Source: UBA817 sp049889215 (GTDB lineage Bacteria > Margulisbacteria > Marinamargulisbacteria > UBA817). From it: a stretch of 45,659 bases of DNA. The stretch spans positions 1-45,659 of the forward strand of contig JBMHDV010000014.1 of assembly GCA_049889215.1 (NCBI GenBank). The letters are read 5' to 3'. Below, one piece after another: positions 1-10,200 of the stretch; the first letter of the stretch is position 1, and the number at the start of each line of letters is the position of its first letter. The translations under genes and the position numbers were made by a program. The notes under the pieces are model-generated. The model was not told the origin of the DNA. It searched no databases and saw only the letters and a list, made by a program, of their open reading frames with translations.

Positions 1-539
1 CATACGATATTAACGATTGGCATGCATTATTTATGGCCACGTATCAACAAGCACTAATGGCAGGTGCAAAGATCATCATTACAGGTGGTGAACCATTATT
101 GCAACAGCCTGCATTGGTTGAATGGCAGCGTTTGTTTAGTGATCCTGTTTTAGTTGAAGTGGAAACCAATGGCACCATTTTGCCATTCGCAGAGCTTTTA
201 ACTTGGGTAAATCAATGGAATGTGTCGCCCAAATTAAGCAATAGTGGGGAAACTAAGTTAAAACGTTGGCACAACGATGTGATTAACTTTTACTTAAATG
301 AATCTTGCGCCGTATTTAAGTTTGTTGTTAAAGAAGAGGCTGACATTGAAGAAATTTTTACAGCTATTCCAGCCATAAAACAATTGCCGTTGGAACGAAA
401 ATATTTGATGCCAGCAGCGGACAATCGAGATGCGTTAATGGACCTCTATCCTAAAGTCATTGATTGGGTAAAAATCCATGGGTTTACCCTTGGTCAGCGT
501 CTTCATATTGATATTTGGAATCAAAAAACGGGTGTTTAA
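1..539 (+). CDS. queE: 7-carboxy-7-deazaguanine synthase, C-terminal part (QueE)
   Basis: The frame is open from the left edge, so the gene begins outside the window; about 178 C-terminal residues are visible. QueE is a radical-SAM enzyme making 7-carboxy-7-deazaguanine on the route to queuosine, a modified tRNA base. The visible part carries family motifs in order: ITGGEPLLQ, VEVETNGT, VSPKLSNSG, FKFVV, YLMPA and the C-terminal QRLHIDIWNQKTGV. The CxxxCxxC iron-sulfur motif would lie upstream of the window and cannot be checked. The stop at 537-539 directly abuts the end of the convergent prohibitin-like gene, with no spacer and no visible terminator. Confidence 0.9.
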   Translation, partial: YDINDWHALFMATYQQALMAGAKIIITGGEPLLQQPALVEWQRLFSDPVLVEVETNGTILPFAELLTWVNQWNVSPKLSNSGETKLKRWHNDVINFYLNESCAVFKFVVKEEADIEEIFTAIPAIKQLPLERKYLMPAADNRDALMDLYPKVIDWVKIHGFTLGQRLHIDIWNQKTGV

Positions 540-1442
540 TTATTTTTTAGATTGATTGGCTAGCATGGACGACGCATCAAACATCGGGATGCTGCCATTG
601 GATGTAAACCTTGGAAGTTCACCATTCCATTTCTCAGCCATTCTCAATTGAATTAATGCCGGGTTTCCTTTAAGTGCATTGGCTTCTCGCTTAATAGCAG
701 CTGCTCGTGCCTTTGATTCAATTGAAATCTGAAAGGCTTCAGCCTCAGCTGCCAACTTTTTTTCAGCTGCTGCAGCTTCTGCTTGGGTGACCCGTCGAGT
801 TTTTTCATTTTTTGCTTGTAAGGCCTCTTGTTCTGCCTTTACTTTAAGTTCAATTGCTCGGTTAAATTCATTTGAAAAAGCAAAGTCAGTAATGGCAACA
901 TTCGCAATTGATAACGCAGCTGTAACACCCTTTCTTTCCAATGTAATTTCAATGAATTGTTCAACTTCTTCTTGAATTTTGAGCTTTACTTGTTCACGTT
1001 GTGTAATGAGCTCTTCAGCTGTATACAATGCAGTGACTGATTTAACAGATTCTTGAATTGCCGGTTCAATTAATGTGGATTCAATCACTTGTCGAATACC
1101 GATTTTTTGAAAACTTTTTGGGGCAATGTTACCATTTAAGGAGTATTGAACAGAGACTTCAGTTCGAACCGTTTGAAGGTCTTTTGACGCAGAAATTGAG
1201 TCATTGGACACTTTACGTAAACGGATGTCCAGCTGAACGACATCATCAATAACAGGTAATTTGAAATGAAATCCTTCATTTAATTGTTGAGGTTGAACAG
1301 CACCTAAACGTTTAATAACGCCCACGTGGCCTGACTCTACAATGACAAATGCTGATTGAATTGCAATAACTAGAAAGCCGATAACGGCAAAAGAAATAAT
1401 GGATTTAAATGGGATTTGTTGCATGTTAATTTGTTGACTCAT
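540..1442 (-). CDS. Prohibitin/SPFH-domain membrane protein
   Basis: A 300-residue protein with one N-terminal hydrophobic segment (about residues 14-33), then an SPFH/prohibitin domain opening with ESGHVGVIKRLGAV and GFHFKLPVID. A long Ala/Glu/Lys-rich coiled coil covers about residues 195-255. This is the usual layout of bacterial prohibitin homologues and HflC-like proteins, which form large rings on the periplasmic side of the inner membrane and often modulate FtsH. It stands alone, without an hflK partner beside it, so a prohibitin-type homo-oligomer fits better than HflKC. It is divergent from the lipoate-ligase-like gene with only 29 bases between starts. Confidence 0.85.
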   Translation of the reverse strand: MSQQINMQQIPFKSIISFAVIGFLVIAIQSAFVIVESGHVGVIKRLGAVQPQQLNEGFHFKLPVIDDVVQLDIRLRKVSNDSISASKDLQTVRTEVSVQYSLNGNIAPKSFQKIGIRQVIESTLIEPAIQESVKSVTALYTAEELITQREQVKLKIQEEVEQFIEITLERKGVTAALSIANVAITDFAFSNEFNRAIELKVKAEQEALQAKNEKTRRVTQAEAAAAEKKLAAEAEAFQISIESKARAAAIKREANALKGNPALIQLRMAEKWNGELPRFTSNGSIPMFDASSMLANQSKK

Positions 1443-1471
1443 GATTTTAAGTATATCAAAATAGACTCGAA

Positions 1472-2074
1472 ATGGTAGCCAGAAAATTTAATGTTATTCA
1501 ATTAAATACAGGTTTTGAAACAGCCCATCGCAATATGCATTATGACGAAGAGTTACTAAATCAATTGCAACCAGAAGAACGCATTGAACGATTTTACATC
1601 TGGCAACAACCAGGAATTACCTACAGTTACAAACAAACATGTCCAGAAAATATGCAGCATTTTGATCACTCGTCGCGTTTGACAGGCGGTGGCATTGTGT
1701 TTCATTCTCCAGGAGACATTGTATTTTCTGTTGCTGAATGGCGGCATGATCCTGATTTTACAGGTGGATTGAAGCAGCGCTTGGCTGTGATTTCAGATCA
1801 TATTAAACAGGCATTAACAAAGCAAAACATTCAGTTGGATGCTATCCAGGCGACCTCAGAAATTAATCATCGTTATTGCCATCAATACCCAACCCCATTT
1901 GAAATTACAGTAAACGATCAAAAAATTGTTGGGTTAACCATTCGCCAATTTAAAACTAAGCGACTCATTCAAGGCATCATTCATACCAAACCAGCGGCGT
2001 CCTGTTTTCATCCCTTTTTTAATTTATCTATTCAAATTGACCATGAACAACTATTAAGCCATTTGCTAAATTAA
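1472..2074 (+). CDS. Lipoate-protein ligase/biotinyl-ligase-fold protein
   Basis: A 200-residue protein of the BPL/LplA/LipB fold. The lipoyl-binding signature is visible as RLTGGGIVFHSPGDIVFSV (family: R-x-TGG-x-x-V-x-H), followed by QKIVGLTIR, where the lysine of K-I-x-G is the conserved nucleotide/lipoyl-AMP-contacting residue. It is shorter than full LplA (about 330) and lacks the C-terminal accessory domain, resembling the short LipM/LplA-like octanoyl- or lipoyl-transferases. The substrate is not determinable from sequence. The ATG has no clear Shine-Dalgarno sequence, and the divergent prohibitin-like gene begins 29 bases away. Confidence 0.8.
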   Translation: MVARKFNVIQLNTGFETAHRNMHYDEELLNQLQPEERIERFYIWQQPGITYSYKQTCPENMQHFDHSSRLTGGGIVFHSPGDIVFSVAEWRHDPDFTGGLKQRLAVISDHIKQALTKQNIQLDAIQATSEINHRYCHQYPTPFEITVNDQKIVGLTIRQFKTKRLIQGIIHTKPAASCFHPFFNLSIQIDHEQLLSHLLN

Positions 2075-2125
2075 ACAACCTAGATCATCGATAACTGACT
2101 TAGCTTTAAAAATAAGGATAAGTTC

Positions 2126-3094
2126 ATGAAAAAATTTACTATTTTAATGTTAATCGTGGCCGCTATGGTGGGCTGTGACGCAAAAGAAGACAACACCGCA
2201 ACATTAACAGCATCACAAGCCAAAGCCATGAGCCAAATAAATAACACAAAAGGTAAACATAATAGTAAAAATGGTCAATCAGCAGCAAGTGTTGGGATTC
2301 AGTCAACAACCGGGCCAGGCAATATGACATGCTACACATTCAATTATGATTCACTTTTTTCACCCCAAGGCGGTGATTCAGTAATTGACTGTACGCAAGG
2401 CATTGATTTATCCAGCTTTGGAATTGATTCATTGGTGGATTTTGATACAAGTTATATTACCCATAGCCGACGAACTGTGGATGGCGTTGAAAAAAACATG
2501 GTGTTTTATATGGGAGATGACAGTAAAACATTTTTATCCATTATTGACCCTGGATTTTACAAAGATGATTACTACATGATGGATGATGGTGATCCAATGT
2601 CCAAATCAGGCAGTTTATTTTATCAATATTTTGATATGGGAAATATGGGCGGCGGAAGCATGCCAATGTCATCCCAAAACACCCCGCCAGAGAGCATGAG
2701 CATGTCCATGTACTTTACGATGATTATCTGGTCGGCAGATGACGGTGTATCCATTGATTTATCCAATTTGGCAGCGCCTTCAATTTCAAAAAAAGTAACG
2801 TCAATTAGCATTGGCAGCAATACCGATAAATGTGAGATGACGATGACAAGCAGTGCCCCGTCATGCAAGATTTATGTGAACGTATGGAACACTGATAGCA
2901 GTGCCTACGATCAATACACCGCTGAATTTAACATGAATCAAATGGAAGATGGATCATCGATGGAAAATCATCAAAGCATGAAAATGAAGTTTAACTTAAT
3001 GAATTCAGACAATAAAAAAATCGGTTATTTAAAAATGGATTTTGATGGATTTGTATTTACTGCCGTTGATTTAAATGGCACCCCATTTAAATAA
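2126..3094 (+). CDS. Methionine-rich lipoprotein, fused form of a locus-specific family
   Basis: A 322-residue protein with a lipoprotein signal peptide (MKKFTILMLIVAAMVGC, acylated Cys17), so it should sit on the outer side of the inner membrane or on the outer membrane. After the Cys comes a short Ala/Lys-rich linker (residues 18-50), then a domain with several Met-rich stretches (SMPMSSQN, ESMSMSMYFTM, MNQMEDGSSMENHQSMKMK). Its C-terminal third is recognisably related to the protein at 20691-21422: both share an ISxG...KC...C block and end in x-GY-(L/F)-K-(M/I)-D...PFK. Its N-terminus resembles the tiny lipoprotein at 20520-20681. A good AAGGA ribosome site precedes the ATG. No known family recognised; a role beside the RTX secretion system is inferred from position and paralogy only. 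Confidence 0.75.
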   Translation: MKKFTILMLIVAAMVGCDAKEDNTATLTASQAKAMSQINNTKGKHNSKNGQSAASVGIQSTTGPGNMTCYTFNYDSLFSPQGGDSVIDCTQGIDLSSFGIDSLVDFDTSYITHSRRTVDGVEKNMVFYMGDDSKTFLSIIDPGFYKDDYYMMDDGDPMSKSGSLFYQYFDMGNMGGGSMPMSSQNTPPESMSMSMYFTMIIWSADDGVSIDLSNLAAPSISKKVTSISIGSNTDKCEMTMTSSAPSCKIYVNVWNTDSSAYDQYTAEFNMNQMEDGSSMENHQSMKMKFNLMNSDNKKIGYLKMDFDGFVFTAVDLNGTPFK

Positions 3095-3249
3095 ACCATC
3101 CGTGTCTTTTAAGGCCGGCATACGAGGTTAACTTTACCTGCACTTTAATTAAAATTACTAAAAAGAAAACTGGTGTTTTTTCCATCCAAGTGATAATGTG
3201 AGTAACATACTCAATACATCTTTTCATCGTTTGTTATATTACATTGTAG

Positions 3250-3278
3250 TTTAGCAAACTGAATGTTGTGCATATAAA
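3250..3278 (+). promoter_or_regulatory. Candidate sigma-70 promoter of the RTX operon
   Basis: TTTAGC at 3250-3255 and TATAAA at 3273-3278 are separated by 17 bases, in the 196-base gap upstream of the exported protein at 3291. The -10 is good and the -35 weak. The rest of the gap (3095-3249) shows no gene and no clear hairpin terminator. Confidence 0.4.
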
Positions 3279-3290
3279 AGGGGCAGGAAA

Positions 3291-4214
3291 ATGATAATGA
3301 ATGTAAAAATTACATTACTTAGTATTCTGATGGGGATTGGAACCGTGGTGCATGGGTACCCAGAGTTAACGGAGCATGCGTTAACTTGGGAAGGAAAAGA
3401 TAAGCCGGTATCGATTCATGCAACCAATGTAAATTCGAGTGGGGAAATTGGATCGGAATTGTTTGATTTTCCTGTGAATAGCAAAATATATCACATTTGG
3501 TTAATTGCCTACAGCCAGTGGTTTGCAGATATGTATGGGTACCCGAATGACTATGTGGTGGACATGCCCAAAGGGTTGCACGTATTGCAGTTAGAGATGG
3601 GAAATCACCGAGTACGGCCAACCATGTCGTTTCACCTGTTGTTGGATAATTCATTGGGTTTGGATTTGCCAACGCATAATATAACGTCCAAATTCAACCA
3701 CCCGATGCGGTTTCCGAAACGTTTAAAAAATGAAGAACGAGTACCTTGGTGGAAAACCAATAAAAAACGGTGGAGGAAACAAGGAGAGTTATCGGATTAT
3801 CAAAGTGCAAAAGGCAAACGTCATCGCTACTTCGATTTGAATACCCGAATTGCGACGCTGGATTATGATCCCATAAAAAAGAAAATAGGAGCGTCAACCA
3901 GCACGGGAATATTAATGTACCGCAATGATTATTTTATGGGCATGGATTATGTAAAATTGTACACCTCAACAGGGCACAGAAAATTGTTTAACCGCCCAAA
4001 TGTGTCCATTTGGTTAAAGAAAAAAGGGGGGCGAGATTATCGAAAGAATTGGAAAGATCGTCCTGAAGAATTCATGAAGTTTAAAATACCAGACGAGATG
4101 CGCAAGCAAATTTTGCAATTGATTGACGGATTGCCACCCAGTGAGGATATGAATTATGACCATTTATACCGACGGGTGTACAAGCAACAAATTAAACAAA
4201 TCCAGGGGGAGTAA
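3291..4214 (+). CDS. Exported protein of unknown function, coupled to the RTX lipase
   Basis: A 307-residue protein with a Sec-type signal peptide (hydrophobic residues about 5-20, cleavage probably near VHG-YP). The mature part is basic and rich in Lys, Arg, Trp and Tyr; it contains WWKTNKKRWRKQ and a run of Tyr/Asp near residues 195-225. I recognise no family. Its stop is separated from the RTX start by two bases, so the two are almost certainly co-transcribed and probably translationally coupled. That pairing suggests it assists, protects against or is co-delivered with the RTX lipase, but a Sec-exported partner for a type I substrate is not a standard arrangement. A second in-frame ATG at 3297 is an alternative start. 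Confidence 0.7.
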   Translation: MIMNVKITLLSILMGIGTVVHGYPELTEHALTWEGKDKPVSIHATNVNSSGEIGSELFDFPVNSKIYHIWLIAYSQWFADMYGYPNDYVVDMPKGLHVLQLEMGNHRVRPTMSFHLLLDNSLGLDLPTHNITSKFNHPMRFPKRLKNEERVPWWKTNKKRWRKQGELSDYQSAKGKRHRYFDLNTRIATLDYDPIKKKIGASTSTGILMYRNDYFMGMDYVKLYTSTGHRKLFNRPNVSIWLKKKGGRDYRKNWKDRPEEFMKFKIPDEMRKQILQLIDGLPPSEDMNYDHLYRRVYKQQIKQIQGE

Positions 4215-4216
4215 AC

Positions 4217-7200
4217 ATGACATATACAATCGAAAACGCACGGGCGTATGGGGAATTATCAAAGGCGGTGTATGAAGACGATGGTGGAACACCACTTGGG
4301 TGGGAAAAAGTAATTCGATCGGATGAATTAGCCGCGAATGACCCAAGCATCAGATTTAGCGATAGTTTTTTTGGGTGTTTGTATAAGCGTGAAGTACGTA
4401 ATGTAGATAACGAACTTGTGACCGAATACGCCATCGCCTATCGAGGCAGTGATGATCGGGGGGATTGGATAAAATCCAATAAACCGATTCTGGATGATAA
4501 GTTGCCGGAACAGTATAAAGATGGAAAGAAGTTTGCAGATGAGCTACAGAAGTATCTGATTGATAGAAATATAGAAACTGAAATAACAACCAAAGATTTT
4601 GCCTATACAGGGCACAGCTTGGGGGGTGCATTGGCGCAATTGGTTGCGGTAAAGAATCAAGCTGTGGGGAATGTTTATACCTACAATGCACCGGGTGTGG
4701 GGCATTTATTGGATGATGTGGTGGGAAATCAATATGAGCTGGATGGCTACAACCCAAAAGAGCATGTCATTCATGTGAATAATGATGATGATTTGGTGTC
4801 GAATTTGTATTTTCCAAAGATAGGTGTTGAAGTTGAGATTGATGCCCATTTACGACAATTAAGCTTATTGGACATATTTCTATTGAAGAATGATGTTCCC
4901 CTTCTTGCGATTGAATATCAAAAGTTTTTAACTGAACACAGTATGGTAACATTACTCGATGCATTAAACCAACCCGAAAGCAGCATTAAATACACAACGC
5001 AGCCATATAAATATGATTTGGAAACACAAGAGTTGATATTAGAAGACGATACTCGAATTGGTGTGGATGGGGCGCAAGTCACCATCGATTTAAGTGGGCT
5101 GAATACATTAACCAACAACGACTACATTGAAAAAACACATGATTACATGGGGTTGTTGGTGGGAGAAGCAACCACCAACCCGAATATTACAGAAGTGGTA
5201 TTTAAAAAAGACGGCAACGTGGTTCATACCGAATCAGATTTATTTGTGGGCAGCCGTGCCGGGGATCGTGAGCAGGGGACTGAAACTGGTCAGGAAAATA
5301 GCGATTCCAATGATGACGCATCCAATGGGTCAGATAATAGTGGCGAAGACCTTCCACCAGCCACAACACAAATCACCTTGGGTGGTGATGACTTATTAAC
5401 AAGCACAGATGACGATGATCACTTGTTTGGTGGTGAGGGCAATGATGGGTACGTGTTTGAGTCGAGTGGTTATGGGCATGATGTGATTGATGATCCCGAC
5501 GGTGGTCGGATAATGATTGGCAATACAGAATTGGCTGGCACAGCAAAAATGGTTGATGGTCAATTGGGGGTGTATGAGCTTAGTGGACAAACCTTAACGC
5601 TTAATCAACAAGGAGAATCATCAAATTTACTGGTAACCAGTAAAAATAACGAAACCATTACGATTAAGGACTGGCGACCAGGACAATTTGGCATCACTTT
5701 TGAAGTGCCCGATATACCAACACCTGAAATGGAGTTTGATGATTGGTCCAGTGATAATGGCCTGTTTGATTTTGATTCATTAAAAATAGATGGAACGCTG
5801 GATGTGCCAAAAATGGCCGTTGATATGGATGTGGATTTGGGGCAGCTTTTAGAGTTTCCAAAAATGGATATCGATGTTGAAGATATTGGTGTTCATTTAG
5901 GCATCGATTTATCTGGATTTGTACCCAGTGTAGTCAACGAGTTTCTGCAGGGAATCATTGATGGCATTATCATTAGTCTCAAAGAGTCAATTTTAGAAAC
6001 AATCTTTTCTAGCTTGGTTAAAATTGTTGCCGCTATTCCCATTCCCTATGTGGGTTGGGCCATATCACTTGCGCACTATTATGACATGGTAAAAACCGTG
6101 GCTGATATTTATGACAAGTTTAAAGATGCTTACGAAAAAGTAGAGGCTGTGATTGATAAAGTAAATGAATTGGAAGAAAAAACAGATAATCTGATATCAA
6201 ATATCGATGCGCTTTTTAACATGGTAGATGATATGGATAATATCTTTTTAGAAGATGTTGAGCCGGAAGGCGACGCTCATGTGATTGATACTGGGGATGG
6301 GCTAGATACCATTTACACCACCAATTATGACGATCATATTGATGCGGGTGCTGATGATGATTTTGTTGTGTCGATGGGTGGTGATGACATTGTTGATTTG
6401 GGAGAGGGTGACAACTATACCGAAACTGGGCCCGGGAATGATACGGTTAGCGCAGGCAGTGGTGATGATAGCATTCAAACCTTCAGTGGTGATGATACTG
6501 TAACTGCTGGTGATGGTGAAAATAAAGTAATCACTGGCATGGGAAATGACATCATTAACACAGGAAGTGGTAATGATTCGATTGACGGGGGATCTGGTAA
6601 TGATGTGATACGTTCGGGGAGCGGGGACGATAATATTTTTGGGAATCATAATGATGATTTTATTGACGCCGGTGCTGGAGACGACAAAATTAGCGCTGGT
6701 ACTGGAGATGATGAGGTCATTGCCGGTAAAGGAAGTGATATTGTTCAAGCTGGTGAAGGCAATGACAATGTCAGTGGCGGGACTGGAGATGATAAATTAT
6801 TTGGTCAAGCGGGTGAGGACGTGCTGCGTGGTGATGACGGTAATGATAAAATTCACGGTGGAAGCGGAAACGATACCATTTACGGTGGACGTGGTCATGA
6901 TGTGATTATTGGCGGTTTAGACGATGATATTATAAGCGGAGAAACCGGCAACGATACATTGTATGGTGGCAAAGGCGACGACACTTTAGTTGGTGGCGCA
7001 GGGCAAGATAGCTTAACCGGTGGCACTGGCTCAGATACTTTTGAACTGGATTCAAGGGAAGCCACTTGGGATAGAATTGAGGATTTTGAGGCCGGCATTG
7101 ATACAATCAATATAAACGCAACAGCTGGATCTCAATTTGAATCGGCATATGCAGCTGTAAATAGTCAGGGCTATTCGACAGACCAGTTAAATTGGAAAAT

Positions 7201-10200
7201 TAGCGGGACAGTGAATGACGATACCATGAAAGGGGATGCCAATAACGATCGATTTTATGGATCGTTGGGTGCAGATACTATTTTGGGCGGTCGTGGGAAC
7301 GATACCGCTGATTATACCCATTCAACAGAAGCTGTTTCGATTAATTTAGAAACAAAAGAAGCCTTGGGTGGCGATGCGGCTGGGGATACCTACAGTAGCA
7401 TTGAGTCAATTACTGGGACAGCATATGATGATGCTTTTGTTGGGGATGATTCGTCAAACACGTTTGAAGGAAATGCTGGAAACGATCGTTTTAGTATCGG
7501 GCGAGGGTATGATCAGGTTGTTGGCGGCGAAGGGGTGGATCAATTTATTATCCAACGTGGAATGCGTGGGGATATGGTTACAATTCAAGACTTTAATGCA
7601 TTTGATGGTGAGAAAATTGATTTAACTGCCTTCAACGATATTGTAAATGATTACAGTAGTATTAAGATTCATTATGATTCAGGTGACGCACTTGTGGTGT
7701 TACCAAATGGTCAGATAGTAAAATTATTGGGCATGCCATCCGGTGTTCTTGGTCCAGGTCATTTTATTGGCAATGCCGCAACCTATGAAGGAAATGAACA
7801 AAACAACACGTTATTTGGCGGTGTTTATTCAGATACCATTGTTGGAAACGCCGGTGATGATCGTTTGATGGGTGGTATGGGCGATGATACCCTTGATGGT
7901 GGTGCCGGAAGCGATATATTAAACGCTGGAAGTGGCAATGATACACTCATCGGGGGGGCTGGATCAGATACATTTAAAATTACCGCAACGCAAAATGAAG
8001 CTGAAGCGGAACATGTGGTAATTCGAGACTTTAATGTGGCTGACACCTACGAAAAGATTTTTCTAACAGGTTATGGTGCAACAGATAATGCAGCAGCGAT
8101 CATTAGTCGTGCAACGGATACAGACACGGGTGTGCAATTGCATTTATTGGATGGCAAGACAATCACATTGCTTGGTGTTAAGCAAGATCAGTTAAATGAG
8201 GACCATTTAATTGTTGGTGACGCCCAAGTAATGGCTGCAGAAATTAATCAGAAAAAGGCCACATTAGCAACACAAATTACAGCGCAACAAGCCGCCATTT
8301 CAAATGCGGTTAGTGCAGCAGAAGCCCTTGCGCAAGCAACAGAGCAGCGGTTGGCATTAGAAGCATCAATTGAGGCGAGTGAAGCTGCAAAAGCGGCTGC
8401 CATAGAGGCAGAGCGATTAGCTAATATTGCAGCTCAAAAGGCCAATTCTCTGGCTGCGATAGAGGCTCAAAAGGTGAAGGAAGCCCAGCTGGGATTATCG
8501 TTTGATATTAGTAACAGCAGCCGTAACAAGGCCGGCGTGACAGTGCTAAAGATGGGAGATTATGAGCATGGCGACTTTTTGCTTTCCAAGCATTTGGATG
8601 GGAAAAATATTGTCGTTGGAGATTTAAATGGGGATGGAATGGACGATATTTTAGTGTCAGATTCAACTAGCCAAGAGCAACAGGTTTACCGGTCCTCAGG
8701 ACTTGGGTTTGTGCTGGATACTGATCTATCGGCTGAACACAATAGTGTGATACAAAGTCTTGCTTCTGAATCAAAGCAAAACAGCCCAACACCTTTATTT
8801 ACAACTCACACCCCCATAACACCTGATCATGGGGAACTCATTCAATCAAAAGGATTATTGGCGATTAATGATTCAGAGTTTTTGGTCTTGCTAAGCATTA
8901 AAGATAGTCATGGAAAAACACGCATTGATGCGATAAAAACCAAAGCAAACCATGACCCAGTCGCTGAACCGGTAACACTCATCGGTGTAGATGACGCTGT
9001 ATTATCCTCTGAATTAACCAATAAAATAGTTCAATTATCAGATGGGTCATTTGTTATGGTTGCGCAGTTTGTGGATGATACTGGCGTTACCCGAGTTGGT
9101 GTGCAACAGTTTTCAAGTACCCTTAGCAAGATGGGGAGCACTAAATTCCTACCCAACCAAGGCTTAAACCAAACAGATCCAACAATTACTGCAACATCGG
9201 ATGGCGGTTACAGCATCGTTTGGGCAAATATTGTTGATGAAAATAATCGGTTTGAGTTACTGTCTCAAGAGTTTAACAATCAAGGCGACGCCACTGGACA
9301 ACCTGTGACTGTGGCAGCTGCCCAGGAATCTAAAAACATTACAGATGACCAAACGGGTGTCCATAACTTGGTGAACAATGGCACGTCGTTAACCAATGAT
9401 CGGTTTGGAAATCCAAATAATGCAGTTAAATTTGATGGGCATAATGATTTTATGAGTATTCCGAACCATGACAATTTTAATGGCCAACAACTGACCATTA
9501 GTACTTGGGTAAAAATCAATGAAGATTTTGCTGGTAATGGTCAAAATGTGATTGTTCATAAACCGTTTACAACGCATGCCGATCCGCATTATCAGTGGGG
9601 CTTATATTTAGCTTCCGGCCAGTATAGAGAAAGTAATGGGACATTTACAATCGCGGTGGGTGATTCATCTTTTGGTGGTGCAAGCATTCAAATGACACCA
9701 GATGAAGTGGTGGGGGAATGGTTGCATCTGGTTGGTGTTTTGGATGCCGAAAATAATCAATCACGGCTTTATGTAAATGGGGAGCTTAAAAAATCGATCG
9801 ACGCACCCATTCAACTGGATGCCTTTAATACAGATGTTTATATTGGTAAACAAGCCAATTTAAATCGAAGTATTGATCACACCCCCATGGATTTAGATGA
9901 TGTTAAATTGTATAACAAAGCACTGACCACAGAAGAAATCACCACCATTTATCAATATGAATCACAACCAGATGCTCAACAATTACCAGAGAATTTAACT
10001 GAACCAATCGCCAATTACGAGTTTACTCAAACTGGTGGTCAATATTATTACAATCGACCAGTGATAAAAGAATTAAGCGATGGAACAACAATGGTGATGT
10101 GGTGTGATAGTAGAAGTGAAAATGGGACGATGCATTATCAAGTTATTGCACAACGATTGGACGAAAATAATGAACCGTTAGGTAGTGCTTTTGTCATTAA

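Noticed and set aside
6302..6748. Long open frame on the minus strand inside the RTX gene
   Set aside because: It mirrors the repetitive RTX codons; the encoded peptide is low-complexity Ile/Thr/Val and has no start context. The same applies to the other frames antisense to the RTX gene.
6278..7050. Regular short repeats resembling a CRISPR array
   Set aside because: The units are 27 bases, degenerate and in frame, encoding RTX nonapeptides; there are no constant repeats with unique spacers.
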